A DNA stretch of 64,000 bases from Mycetocola zhujimingii (lineage in GTDB: Bacteria; Actinomycetota; Actinomycetes; Actinomycetales; Microbacteriaceae). The stretch lies in NCBI RefSeq assembly GCF_003065425.1, contig NZ_CP026949.1, positions 2,976,001 through 3,040,000 on the forward strand, given 5' to 3'. The notes beneath the pieces were generated by a model, which did not search any database, was not told where the DNA came from, and worked only from the letters and a program-made list of their open reading frames with translations. A program made the translations under genes and the position numbers. Numbering within the stretch: the stretch's first letter is position 1; the number at the start of each line of letters is the position of its first letter. Positions 17,373 to 25,337 of this stretch are shown here, piece by piece.

Positions 17373-18269
17373 TCAGCCGAGCTTGGTGCGCTGCCATGGA
17401 GTCATGAGCCACTCAGCGAACTCGACGATGTAGTTGATGGCCACGCCGATGACAGTGAGTACGACGAGGACGGCGAAAATGAGTTCGGTGTCGAGGGTGC
17501 TGGTCCCGCGGAGCAGGACATACCCGAGCCCGTTGTTCGATCCGACGAATTCCGCGACGATGGCCGCGGTCGCTGCGATTGTCGCGGATGTCTTGATTCC
17601 CGAGAAGATGATCGGCAGTGCGGCCGGGAACCTGAGGTATCGGAACGTCTGGAAGGTGCTCGCTCCCATGGACTTCGTGAGGTACAGCAGCCGCTCATCG
17701 AGAATTTGGAAACCGCTGATGCTGGCGAGCAGCAGTGGGAAGAACGTCATCAGGACGGTGAGCAGAATCTTCGACTCGATGCCAAATCCCAGCCACACCA
17801 GGAACAGCGGAGCGACAGCGATCTTCGGCACCAGCTGAAGGAGCATGATCGGTGGGTAAAGCGCCTGCTTCGCCCACTTGGACAGAGCAATAAGCAGGCC
17901 GAGCGGGATAGCGAGAACGACGGTCAACGCGAAGCCCACGATGATCTCTGTCAGGGTGACCTGCGCGTTTTCCCAGAGCAACGCGGCATCATCGACGATC
18001 CTGACGAAGACGTCAAGCGGGGCAGGCAACAGGTACGGCGGGATCTTGAAGATGGGGATGATGAGGGCCCAGATAAGGACGATTGCCACGAAGGTCAGGG
18101 GCGGAACGGCCACCCACGCGGCCCTGCGAATCTTCTTCGACAACGGCGCCTGGAACCCTGGTGGTGGAATCTCCTCTGAGGCACCGCTCTTCACGAGATC
18201 CGCCGGGGCAATCGCGCCGGCCTCGGCCGCTTGCTGAACCGCGTTCTTTTTCGATGCCATCAAAGCCAT
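17373..18269 (-). CDS. ABC importer permease (SsuC/TauC type)
   Basis: About 298 residues with six membrane segments after a cytoplasmic N-terminus of roughly 50 residues. The EAA loop region (KSMGASTFQTFRYLRFPAALP) that contacts the ATPase is intact. ATG 18269 has GAGGG about eight bases upstream; another ATG three codons later is possible, and the longer frame to 18347 lacks support. It is the membrane channel of the importer whose other parts are at 16273 and 14881. Confidence 0.9.
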   Translation of the reverse strand: MALMASKKNAVQQAAEAGAIAPADLVKSGASEEIPPPGFQAPLSKKIRRAAWVAVPPLTFVAIVLIWALIIPIFKIPPYLLPAPLDVFVRIVDDAALLWENAQVTLTEIIVGFALTVVLAIPLGLLIALSKWAKQALYPPIMLLQLVPKIAVAPLFLVWLGFGIESKILLTVLMTFFPLLLASISGFQILDERLLYLTKSMGASTFQTFRYLRFPAALPIIFSGIKTSATIAATAAIVAEFVGSNNGLGYVLLRGTSTLDTELIFAVLVVLTVIGVAINYIVEFAEWLMTPWQRTKLG

Positions 18270-18299
18270 TCGTCTGCCCTCTTCATTGCGGGACGCACA

Positions 18300-18365
18300 A
18301 CGGTCATCGTGCGTAATCTGATCAAAACATTTGCATATAGTGCGCAATTTGCCAACTTGGCCGTG
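18300..18365 (-). promoter_or_regulatory. AT-rich putative internal promoter before the ABC permease
   Basis: The 127-base gap between the kinase stop and the permease start is clearly richer in A/T than the genes. On the minus strand it contains TTGGCA followed by TATATG and AAATGT candidates, and a TTGC/GCAA dyad. It could be an internal promoter or a second regulator site; no match to the GACATC palindrome is seen here. Confidence 0.35.
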
Positions 18366-18396
18366 ATGCGACTACTCGATCTGGATGAAACGCGCA

Positions 18397-19860
18397 TCAT
18401 GCCCTCGCTCCTTCGTCGGCGCTGAGCACCTTTATAACCGAAGCCAGGGCGTCGTCGTCCCCGACGTTTCCAGCGAAGACGACGAAGGGGATGCCGTCCG
18501 CCGGCCCTCCCACTGGCCGCCAGGCCGAGATGATTCCGGGCAGTAATGGACCCAGAACAATCGCTCGGGCAATCTCAAGGCCGTGCGCCGCCACATCCGA
18601 AGACGTAATGCCGCCCTTAGCGATGACATATCGGGGACGCCCCGCCTTCATGATTCCTTGCACGATTGCCACGATGGCCGCGGACACAGACCGCGCAATA
18701 GCGAGGCTGTCCTGGCCGGATTCAGTTCGCACAAGAACCCTGCTGGTGTGGACGACCACTTCGTGTTCCCGGAGTGCCGATGTCGCCGAGGAAATCGCCG
18801 CTGCTATTTCATCGGATCGGCGTTCCGGGTCGAGCAGCGCGCCGACATCGATTTGTACAACGCTGGCGTGACCGTCCTGAAGGAGCCGCTCGAGCTGGGA
18901 AGTTGTCTGGGCGACGTGTGAGCCTACGACCACCAATCCGTGGCTGGCCGGGGCCTCATTCCCGCCATACAACTCTGACGAAGAGAGCGGCGCTCGCTCA
19001 GCCTGCCCGATCCGAGCTCGTACGAATGGCGGTCCAACCCGATAGAGGAAGCGCTTCCCGCGCTCCTCAGCCAGTGCGAGACCCAGCGAAAGCGCGCGCA
19101 GGTCGCTTTCCACAACCGCGTCGGCAACGATGAGTGCCCGTTCAGAGGCGTTTTCGAGTTGGCTGGCGATGGCCTCCGCACCTGACCGCATAAGGCCGAG
19201 ATCGAGCACGATGACCGAGTCGGCTGGTATCTGGCCGAGGGACTTCTCTTCGATATAGCCGGGCAGGTCTGACCGACTGAACCCGAACGTTGCATCCGAC
19301 GCGAACTCCGTCTGAGCTACGGGGGTGAGTTCGTCGCTTCCGCTGCTTACATAGTGGACACCGTTGATCGTGACGCGGCCGGCATCAGGAAATGCCGGCA
19401 CGACAACAATGCCGTCGGTGTGGGAACCGGCCTTCTCAAGTTCGTCCGCAATGACCGACGGCTCAAGAGGAAAGTGACCGCGCAAAGTCGAATCGCTCCG
19501 ACTTACGAACGCGATTTCGCGTTCCCCGCGCGCTGCCAGCGCGTTGGCAACCACTTCGCGGTTGCGCGCTGCCGCTTCCAAAGGTCCGAGGCTCCGTGTG
19601 TTCGTCAGCACATAGACCGCGCGCGACTCAAGCGCGAATGCCCACCTGAAGTCGGCTTCTTCCCAACGAGTCAGAACCGGGAGCTGGGATACCGACTGCG
19701 TACCGGTCGGGTCGTCGTCGAGGACGACCAATACGCGCTCAGGCCTCCACGACGCGGCCACGGCCGCGGCAGACACGTCCGTCTCCGCCGGGAACGCGGA
19801 AAGCGCCACCGATCGGGACACGACCTGGTCGCTGGGACGGGATGCTGACTCGATAGTCAT
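18397..19860 (-). CDS. Four-carbon acid sugar kinase family protein (DUF1537)
   Basis: A 487-residue protein of the DUF1537 (OtnK/DtnK-type) kinase group. The N-terminal domain opens with VLVVLDDDPTGTQSV, the family substrate-side motif, and the C-terminal nucleotide-binding domain has VIAKGGITSSDVAAHGL followed by VLGPLLPG. Known members phosphorylate threonate, erythronate or related acid sugars. Its start overlaps the preceding SDR stop by four bases, matching the usual pairing of oxidation and then phosphorylation. The usual class II aldolase partner is missing from this cluster. Confidence 0.88.
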   Translation of the reverse strand: MTIESASRPSDQVVSRSVALSAFPAETDVSAAAVAASWRPERVLVVLDDDPTGTQSVSQLPVLTRWEEADFRWAFALESRAVYVLTNTRSLGPLEAAARNREVVANALAARGEREIAFVSRSDSTLRGHFPLEPSVIADELEKAGSHTDGIVVVPAFPDAGRVTINGVHYVSSGSDELTPVAQTEFASDATFGFSRSDLPGYIEEKSLGQIPADSVIVLDLGLMRSGAEAIASQLENASERALIVADAVVESDLRALSLGLALAEERGKRFLYRVGPPFVRARIGQAERAPLSSSELYGGNEAPASHGLVVVGSHVAQTTSQLERLLQDGHASVVQIDVGALLDPERRSDEIAAAISSATSALREHEVVVHTSRVLVRTESGQDSLAIARSVSAAIVAIVQGIMKAGRPRYVIAKGGITSSDVAAHGLEIARAIVLGPLLPGIISAWRPVGGPADGIPFVVFAGNVGDDDALASVIKVLSADEGARA

Positions 19861-20630
19861 GAGATCTGGAGGCCGCCGTTGATGTCATACGTTGCAGCGG
19901 TGATGTATGAGGCGTCATCGCTGACGAGGAAATCGATAAGGGCTGCGACGTCGTCACGTGTTCCTACGCGACCGATGAGCGTGTCCGCTGACATTGCCGC
20001 TTTCCGCTCTTCCGTCAGCGTGCCCCCCATGATGTCTGTGTCAATCGGCCCGGGCGCGACGGCGTTGACGGTGATGTTGTGCTCGCCCATCTCACGAGCC
20101 AATGCGCGGGTGAAGCCAATGACCGCAGCCTTGGAGGCACTGTAGGCGACCTTTGAATAGGTGCCGCCGCCTCGCTGTGCTGAGATGGACGACGCGCTTA
20201 CGATGCGGCCGTATTTGCGCTCAATCATTCCGCGAAGCACTCGCTGGCTCACGATGAATGTGCCGCGCGTGTTCACGGCGAACACCTGGTCCCAGGCCTC
20301 CACTGTCTCCTCCATGAATGGAGTAGGAGAACTGATTCCGGCGAGATTCACGAGCGCGCCGATCGCGGGCAACTGCTGCTCAACCTCGTCGATGGCAGCT
20401 GCAACCGAAGCCTCATCCGAAATGTCGACACCCACACCGAGCGCTTCCGCGCCGGTTGTCTCCGCTACCCAGGCGGCACTGGCAATGGCGGCAGCTTTAT
20501 CGATGTCGAGGAGAGCGACGGACCAACCGCTCTTGGCCAGACGGGCAGCTGTTGCACGTCCGATACCGCGCTCTGATCCCGCTCCCGTGATAACGGCGGT
20601 GCGAGCTGTGGGGAACTGAGATTCAGTCAT
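19857..20630 (-). CDS. SDR family oxidoreductase (first structural gene of the cluster)
   Basis: About 257 residues of a classical short-chain dehydrogenase. TGAGSERGIGRATA binds the cofactor, the SASSISAQ serine and AYSASKAAV are catalytic, and VNAVAPGPIDTD follows. ATG 20630 is preceded by AAGGAA, so the upstream in-frame extension to 20693 is rejected. The gene is coupled to the DUF1537 kinase and sits just behind the palindrome at 20718, so it leads the regulated transcript. It probably oxidises the imported hydroxy acid. Confidence 0.88.
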   Translation of the reverse strand: MTESQFPTARTAVITGAGSERGIGRATAARLAKSGWSVALLDIDKAAAIASAAWVAETTGAEALGVGVDISDEASVAAAIDEVEQQLPAIGALVNLAGISSPTPFMEETVEAWDQVFAVNTRGTFIVSQRVLRGMIERKYGRIVSASSISAQRGGGTYSKVAYSASKAAVIGFTRALAREMGEHNITVNAVAPGPIDTDIMGGTLTEERKAAMSADTLIGRVGTRDDVAALIDFLVSDDASYITAATYDINGGLQIS

Positions 20631-20717
20631 TGAATTCCTTCGATCGTCTCCAAACGAGAGTCGATCGAGGGATCCACGGCGATCTCGTTCCAAGGGCCTG
20701 TGGCCCCGATTTAGTCT

Positions 20718-20730
20718 GACATCAGATGTC
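20718..20730. promoter_or_regulatory. Probable operator of the cluster's GntR regulator
   Basis: GACATCAGATGTC is a perfect palindrome around one central base, 88 bases before the first structural gene. The same core recurs at the regulator's own start (21574-21586). Short odd-length palindromes of this size are typical FadR-subfamily operators. The flanking 20731-20760 is AT-rich and may hold the promoter. Confidence 0.7.
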
Positions 20731-20798
20731 TGATTTGACTATCAAAACACACCGGTCTTTCGCTGTCAACCATGGCGGGCGCCCGAGGGCGTGTGAAG

Positions 20799-21578
20799 CT
20801 ATGAGCCTTCTGCGACGTGTTCTCGAGAACCAATGAATCGCTCATAGTCCTCGAAGGTCTGGTTGATGTGCGCCTCCATCACCTGCCGGGCTGAGGACGG
20901 TTCGCCGGTTTGAATCGCTTCCAATACGTACTCGTGATACTCGATCGCGTGGCGTTGCACTTCGCCGAACGCCGACGTTGCGCGGCGCATTGAATACAGC
21001 AGATCTCCAAGTTGCCCCATGATTGCCGGAACGAACGGGTTCCTGGAGGCAGAGAAGATCGCGTCGTGGAAGTCCAGATCCCACCGGGTAAACGATTCGA
21101 CATCGTCGGCATCGTAGGCTCGCTTCATCCCATCGATCGCAGAGCGCATCCGACTGAGGTCGCTATCGGTTCGATTGGAAGCTGCCAACTCGGCGGACCC
21201 CGTCTCGACCATTCGACGAACCTCGAGAAGGCGGAGAGCGATTTCGTCCTCCCCCACCCCCCTGGCGGCGGCCCGCAGGATCGCACTCAGGCCGGTCCAT
21301 TGGTCGAGCGGGTTCACGAAGGTCCCAAGTCCGCGTTTCACGGTCACGATGTTCTGGGCCCTGAGAACGTTGATTGCTTCGCGAGCCGTAAGGCGACTCA
21401 CGCTCGACCGCTCGGCGATGCCTGCCTCAGGGGGCAGAGTGCTGCCGGGTGCAACTTCCCCACTAAGAATTCGGTCAAGAATGTCGTCCACCACGACGTC
21501 AACAAGTGATTTGCGCTGCAATTTGATCTCCGTTCCACCGCAACGCCCGCGGCGCCGATCCGACACTACTAGAAACAT
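20799..21578 (-). CDS. GntR family regulator, FadR subfamily
   Basis: A 259-residue regulator: winged helix (residues about 25-90; DDILDRILSGEVAPGSTLPPE, SRLTAREAINVLRAQ) followed by an FCD ligand domain with ALRLLEVRRMVETG and the metal-site strand WDLDFHDAIF. FadR-subfamily proteins sense carboxylates. ATG 21578 has GGGAG seven bases upstream but lies inside the operator at 21574-21586; a TTG at 21521 with GGAG is an alternative start. It is 168 bases upstream of the cluster it probably controls, in the same direction, and appears to control itself. Confidence 0.88.
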   Translation of the reverse strand: MFLVVSDRRRGRCGGTEIKLQRKSLVDVVVDDILDRILSGEVAPGSTLPPEAGIAERSSVSRLTAREAINVLRAQNIVTVKRGLGTFVNPLDQWTGLSAILRAAARGVGEDEIALRLLEVRRMVETGSAELAASNRTDSDLSRMRSAIDGMKRAYDADDVESFTRWDLDFHDAIFSASRNPFVPAIMGQLGDLLYSMRRATSAFGEVQRHAIEYHEYVLEAIQTGEPSSARQVMEAHINQTFEDYERFIGSREHVAEGS

Positions 21579-21586
21579 CTGATGTC
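21574..21586. promoter_or_regulatory. Second copy of the GntR operator, at the regulator start
   Basis: AACATCTGATGTC matches the inverse of the 20718 palindrome in 12 of 13 positions. It covers the regulator's start codon region, which would give tight autorepression. Confidence 0.65.
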
Positions 21587-21823
21587 TCCCAGTGCCAGAC
21601 CGCTCGCGGTAAGCATCGGGACCGGAGCCAACAAAACCATCTCAAATGCGCGGCCGCATCGAGGACACACCACTGACTTGAGTTCTTCACCTAAGAGATT
21701 TCCGGGCACGACACCGCTATCGCGTACCAACTCCAAGAGAGAGTTGCCCTGAAGAGACGCGGGCCTTCTGCCGCCCCAAACTGGTGCTGCCGCTCCGGGC
21801 GCAGCGCTGACAGGCTGAGGCGG

Positions 21824-22195
21824 GTGAGCATCCCGAACCCTGATCCCTCTGCCCAGCAGCAGGTCATCGACCAGCCCGTGATGACGGAACAAGCGAACAA
21901 ACCAGCGGTAATCGCCCTCGTGCTTGGCATCGTGACGGTGATTCTTGGGATGTGGATCCCCCTCTCGCCCTACGGGTTGATCATGATTCCCGTCGCGTTC
22001 CTGCCCGCTGTACTCGCCATCGTTTTCGGCCACGTCGGAAGTCGGAAGGCAATGCGCGTCGGCGTCGGCCGAGGCGCTGCGCGGATCGGGCTCACCACCG
22101 GCTATCTCATCATCGCCGTGTCGATCGGAACCGTGATCTGGTGGATGAGCGCGCTCCAGAACATGTCTGGGACCGCAGGGGCCATCGGCGTCTGA
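21824..22195 (+). CDS. Small DUF4190-type membrane protein (123 aa)
   Basis: GTG start at 21824. A short polar N-terminus with Pro and Gln is followed by hydrophobic helices (PAVIALVLGIVTVILGMWIPL and two more) in the DUF4190 pattern shared with four later genes in this window, but it lacks their proline-rich leader and extracellular domain. It ends 21 bases before the NYN-domain gene. The function of the family is unknown. The stretch 21587-21823 before it has no clear gene. Confidence 0.65.
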   Translation: MSIPNPDPSAQQQVIDQPVMTEQANKPAVIALVLGIVTVILGMWIPLSPYGLIMIPVAFLPAVLAIVFGHVGSRKAMRVGVGRGAARIGLTTGYLIIAVSIGTVIWWMSALQNMSGTAGAIGV

Positions 22196-22216
22196 GGCGC
22201 GGACGACAACACGACC

Positions 22217-23191
22217 ATGCCCAAGCCCTCCCGCGACCGCGTCGCCGTCTACATCGATTTCGACAACATCGTCATCTCCCGCTACAACCAGCTGCACGGC
22301 GACGGCCAGTTCAACAAGGACAAGGTGCGGTCGTTTCCTCCCACCTACGGCAAGCCCGACCCGGCGATCGCAGCCCGCATTCGTGAAGCCACCGTCGACG
22401 TCGCCGCGATCCTCGACTACGCCTCGTCGTTCGGAGCGATCGTGGTCAGCCGCGCCTACTCGGACTGGTCCGCCCCCGCCAATGCCGGCTACCAGAAGCA
22501 GCTCATCGGCCGTGCGGTCGACCTGACCCAGCTGTTTCCGACAACCCAGGCACTCAAGAACGGCGCCGATATTCGCCTCGCCGTTGATGTGATGGAGGAT
22601 GTGTTCCGTCTCAAGGGACTCACCCACGTGGTGATCGTCGCCGGTGACTCCGACTACATTCCCCTTGCGCAGCGCTGCAAACGCCTCGACCGCTACGTCA
22701 TCGGGATCGGAGTGTCCGGATCGACGAGCCAGTCACTCGCGGCCGCGTGCGACGAGTTCGCCGACTACGACACACTCCCGGGAGTTCAACCGCCCGCGCC
22801 GGCGGAGCTCGCGCCAACCACCACGGTGCCGCCCGCCGCAGCGCGCAAGACCACCACACCTCCGGCCAGCGCCTCGGCCTCGGGCACCACCTCAGTTCCG
22901 GCCGATTCACCCGTCGGCGCACGAAATGTTCAGAAGGCGGCTAGCGCTGCGCTCCGGCGGGCGATGGAACTGCTCGAGAAGAACGACCTCGAGTGGCAGC
23001 ACGCGTCCGCGGTGAAAACCCAGATGAAGCGAATCGACCCCTCATTCCAGGAGAAGCAGCTCGGTCACAACCAGTTCTCCGACTTTCTCCGCTCGCGGTT
23101 GAACATCATCGAGATCGACAAGAGCAGCGCAACACCGGTGCGATTGAGGCTCCGGCCGGAATTCGCCACCTCCATAACGGATGCCGACTAG
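22217..23191 (+). CDS. NYN-domain ribonuclease with C-terminal OST-HTH/LOTUS domain
   Basis: A 324-residue protein. Residues about 8-165 form a NYN (PIN-like) nuclease: VAVYIDFDNIV with two aspartates, the middle NGADIRLAVDVMEDV, and HVVIVAGDSDYIPL, which together make the acidic metal site. A Pro/Ala/Thr-rich linker (about 185-235) leads to an OST-HTH/LOTUS RNA-binding module (AMELLEKNDLEWQHASAVKTQ...NQFSDFLRSR). Bacterial proteins of this layout are thought to act on RNA, but targets are unknown. It is not clearly in an operon. Confidence 0.88.
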   Translation: MPKPSRDRVAVYIDFDNIVISRYNQLHGDGQFNKDKVRSFPPTYGKPDPAIAARIREATVDVAAILDYASSFGAIVVSRAYSDWSAPANAGYQKQLIGRAVDLTQLFPTTQALKNGADIRLAVDVMEDVFRLKGLTHVVIVAGDSDYIPLAQRCKRLDRYVIGIGVSGSTSQSLAAACDEFADYDTLPGVQPPAPAELAPTTTVPPAAARKTTTPPASASASGTTSVPADSPVGARNVQKAASAALRRAMELLEKNDLEWQHASAVKTQMKRIDPSFQEKQLGHNQFSDFLRSRLNIIEIDKSSATPVRLRLRPEFATSITDAD

Positions 23192-23329
23192 CGGCACCAC
23201 GCGAGGCACTCACGAACGCGCTACGCGGCATCCATTCGTGATCTTGGCTGCTTGCATGACGACATCCGGCGTAAGACGGCGACACATCGATTGCACGCTG
23301 CAGGTCATCTCCGTACCGTGGCTGACTAC

Positions 23330-23404
23330 CGCGGCGTACCCAAGTGGTCAAAGGGAACGGTCTCATAGCCCGTCAATTCGCAAGTTCGAATCTTGCCGTC
23401 GCGT
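23330..23404 (+). tRNA. Unusual tRNA with CAU anticodon (tRNA-Met-like)
   Basis: A full cloverleaf can be drawn. The acceptor arms 23330-23336 (CGCGGCG) and 23397-23403 (CGTCGCG) pair with one G-U; T8-A9 follows; the D-arm is CCC/GGG at 23339-23341 and 23353-23355; the anticodon stem is 23357-23361 with 23369-23373 and the loop CTCATAG gives CAT at 23364-23366; the T-arm is GCAAG-TTCGAAT-CTTGC. The closing pair of the anticodon stem is T-C, the variable region has six bases, the discriminator is T and CCA is not encoded. It could be an elongator Met, an Ile2 precursor or a degenerating copy. Confidence 0.7.
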
Positions 23405-23526
23405 CTGAGAAGAAGCTCGCGCCCGGCGCGCCAAAGCATGTGCGATCCGCGCATCGATAGGCCTGTCGCAGCCCCACTACGATGACTTGGGCACCCACGT
23501 TCGATGATCCACCCGAGAGAATTTTG

Positions 23527-24441
23527 ATGCCCCACACGATTCGCCTCGCCGCCGCCGCATTCACCACCCTCGCCATGAGTGTCCTCGTCGGGTGCGCAGC
23601 CGAACCTGCCGCCACAGAAACACCATCGGCAACGGCAACCCCGGCTCCAACCGCACCCTCGGCAGACGCAGAGTTCGACGAGCTCGAGCAGAAGTTCGAC
23701 GCCCGCCTCGGCGTCTACGCGCTCGACACCGGAACCGGCCTGGCGCTGGAGTACCGAAGCGACGAGCGGTTCGCCTACGCCTCGACCATCAAGGTGGTCG
23801 CGTCGGCCGTGCTGCTCGACCAGACCAGCGACGACGAACTCGACACCCTCGTCACCTACGACGAGTCCGACCTGCTCGACTACGCGCCCATCACCGAGCA
23901 GCACGTCGACACCGGAATGACGCTCCGCGAACTGGGTGACGCCGCCGTAAGATACAGCGACAACACGGCAGCGAACCTCATCTTCGAGCAGATCGGCGGG
24001 CCGGCCGGACTCGCGGCCGCGCTCACAGCGATGGGCGACGACGTCACCCAGGTGGATCGCATCGAACCGGACCTCAACGAAGCCACGCCCGGCGACCCGC
24101 GTGACACGACCACCCCTGAAGCGTTCGCGACCACGCTCGAGGCGCTCGTCCTCGGCGACGCCCTCGAAGCATCCGATCGAGAGCTCCTGACCGAATGGCT
24201 CGTGGGCAACACCACCGGCGACAAGCTGATTCGAGCGGGCGTGCCGACGGAGTGGACAGTCGGCGACAAGACCGGCTCTGCGGGCTACGGAACCCGCAAC
24301 GATGTCGCGGTGATCTGGCCCAGGGAGGGCGATCCGATCGTGCTCACCGTTCTGTCGAGCCGCTCAGAAGCCGACGCCGACTACGACGACGCGCTGATCG
24401 CCGAGGCGACCGCGGTTGCGATCGAGGCGCTGCAGCGCTGA
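23527..24441 (+). CDS. Class A beta-lactamase-like lipoprotein
   Basis: A 304-residue serine hydrolase exported as a lipoprotein (MSVLVGC lipobox, Cys23), with a Pro/Thr/Ala linker. All class A motifs are present: Ser86-T-I-Lys89, S144-D-N146, the omega loop EPDLNEATPGDPRDTT with Glu180, and DKTGS near residue 246. The omega loop is very close to that of true penicillinases. Secreted class A enzymes are common in actinobacteria, so resistance in this strain is possible but not shown. ATG 23527 starts a proper signal peptide; the longer frame from 23482 is rejected. Confidence 0.88.
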   Translation: MPHTIRLAAAAFTTLAMSVLVGCAAEPAATETPSATATPAPTAPSADAEFDELEQKFDARLGVYALDTGTGLALEYRSDERFAYASTIKVVASAVLLDQTSDDELDTLVTYDESDLLDYAPITEQHVDTGMTLRELGDAAVRYSDNTAANLIFEQIGGPAGLAAALTAMGDDVTQVDRIEPDLNEATPGDPRDTTTPEAFATTLEALVLGDALEASDRELLTEWLVGNTTGDKLIRAGVPTEWTVGDKTGSAGYGTRNDVAVIWPREGDPIVLTVLSSRSEADADYDDALIAEATAVAIEALQR

Positions 24442-24483
24442 GGTTTTCGTTCAGCAATGCTCGTCTCAACGGCCGAGATACGA

Positions 24484-24489
24484 CAGACT
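24484..24489 (+). promoter_or_regulatory. -10 box (CAGACT) of the DUF4190-type gene at 24497
   Basis: CAGACT lies seven bases before the ATG with no ribosome-binding site. The same hexamer at nearly the same distance precedes paralogues at 26451 and 32475 and a one-base variant precedes 33138, so it is very likely a leaderless promoter. Confidence 0.55.
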
Positions 24490-24496
24490 GCGCAGC

Positions 24497-25333
24497 ATGA
24501 CAACCCCGAGCCCCTACCGGGCCGCCGACCAGGCACCGCAAGGTCCCCCGCCGCGCGCCGCGCAAGTTCGGCGCACCAACCGGCTCGGCATCGCCGCCCT
24601 CGCGCTCGGCATCGCGTCGATCCCGTTCGCGTTCCTCCCGGTCCGGGACGCACACGCCCTCGGTGCCATCGGCCTCATCGTGGGCCTGATCGGCCTTGCC
24701 CAGGTCAGCAACCCACGCCGCCACTCGCTGCTGGGAACGGTGCTGTCCAGCCTGTCACTTCTCATCGCCTTCTTGATGGGGTCCGCCTACTCGTCAGGGT
24801 TCACCTATGGCGCGCGCGGCACGCCCTGGATCGGCGGCCTCCCGGGCCAGCCGACTACTGAGTACGTACCGCCACCCGACGTGCCCGTCGGAGGTCCGCG
24901 GCCGCTCGGCAGCGAGGTGGAGTTGACGGATGCCGACGGATCGTCGCTCTTTACGGCATCCATTACCGAGTCGGTTCTGAACGCGGACGACCTGGTTCTC
25001 GCGGTCGATGGCAACTCGCCGGCGCCCGCCGGCATGCAGTGGGCACTCGTCACAATCGACCTCACGTTGCTCGCCGTCTCCACGCTCCCGCCGGACAGCA
25101 TCAATATCTTCTATGTCTCGGGAGGGAACGAGGTCTATCCCGCGTCCGACCCAGCCGCGATCGCACCGGGAATCGACCTGACGACCACCCAGTACGGTCT
25201 CGGTCTGGGCGAGAGCGGCACCGCGCAGGTCGCAATCGCAATTCCCGCGGATAGCTCCGGCGATGGTTACTGGTCGCTTCAATACGGCCAGGGCACCACC
25301 GGAGGTAACCTGTTCTACTTCGAAACCGAGTGA
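24497..25333 (+). CDS. DUF4190-type membrane protein with extracellular domain
   Basis: A 278-residue protein: a short Pro-rich cytoplasmic leader (TTPSPYRAADQAPQ), two or three membrane helices of the DUF4190 type (residues about 30-105), then an extracellular all-beta domain resembling DUF4352 (LGSEVELTDADGSS, VLNADDLVLAVDGN, AGMQWALVTIDL, ending NLFYFETE). Closely similar domains occur in the proteins at 26451 and 33138. The leaderless start at ATG 24497 is chosen over the longer frame because of the -10 box and the shared N-terminus. Convergent with the CDF gene four bases away. Function unknown. Confidence 0.8.
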   Translation: MTTPSPYRAADQAPQGPPPRAAQVRRTNRLGIAALALGIASIPFAFLPVRDAHALGAIGLIVGLIGLAQVSNPRRHSLLGTVLSSLSLLIAFLMGSAYSSGFTYGARGTPWIGGLPGQPTTEYVPPPDVPVGGPRPLGSEVELTDADGSSLFTASITESVLNADDLVLAVDGNSPAPAGMQWALVTIDLTLLAVSTLPPDSINIFYVSGGNEVYPASDPAAIAPGIDLTTTQYGLGLGESGTAQVAIAIPADSSGDGYWSLQYGQGTTGGNLFYFETE

Positions 25334-25337
25334 TGGT

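Noticed and set aside
21569-22627. Long minus-strand frame over the DUF4190 and NYN genes
   Set aside because: Most of it is antisense to two well-supported genes. Only its short end near 21570-21760 is mentioned as a weak possibility.
23527-24441. Calling the class A enzyme a proven resistance determinant
   Set aside because: All motifs are present, but many chromosomal actinobacterial relatives have weak or unknown activity; sequence alone does not decide it.
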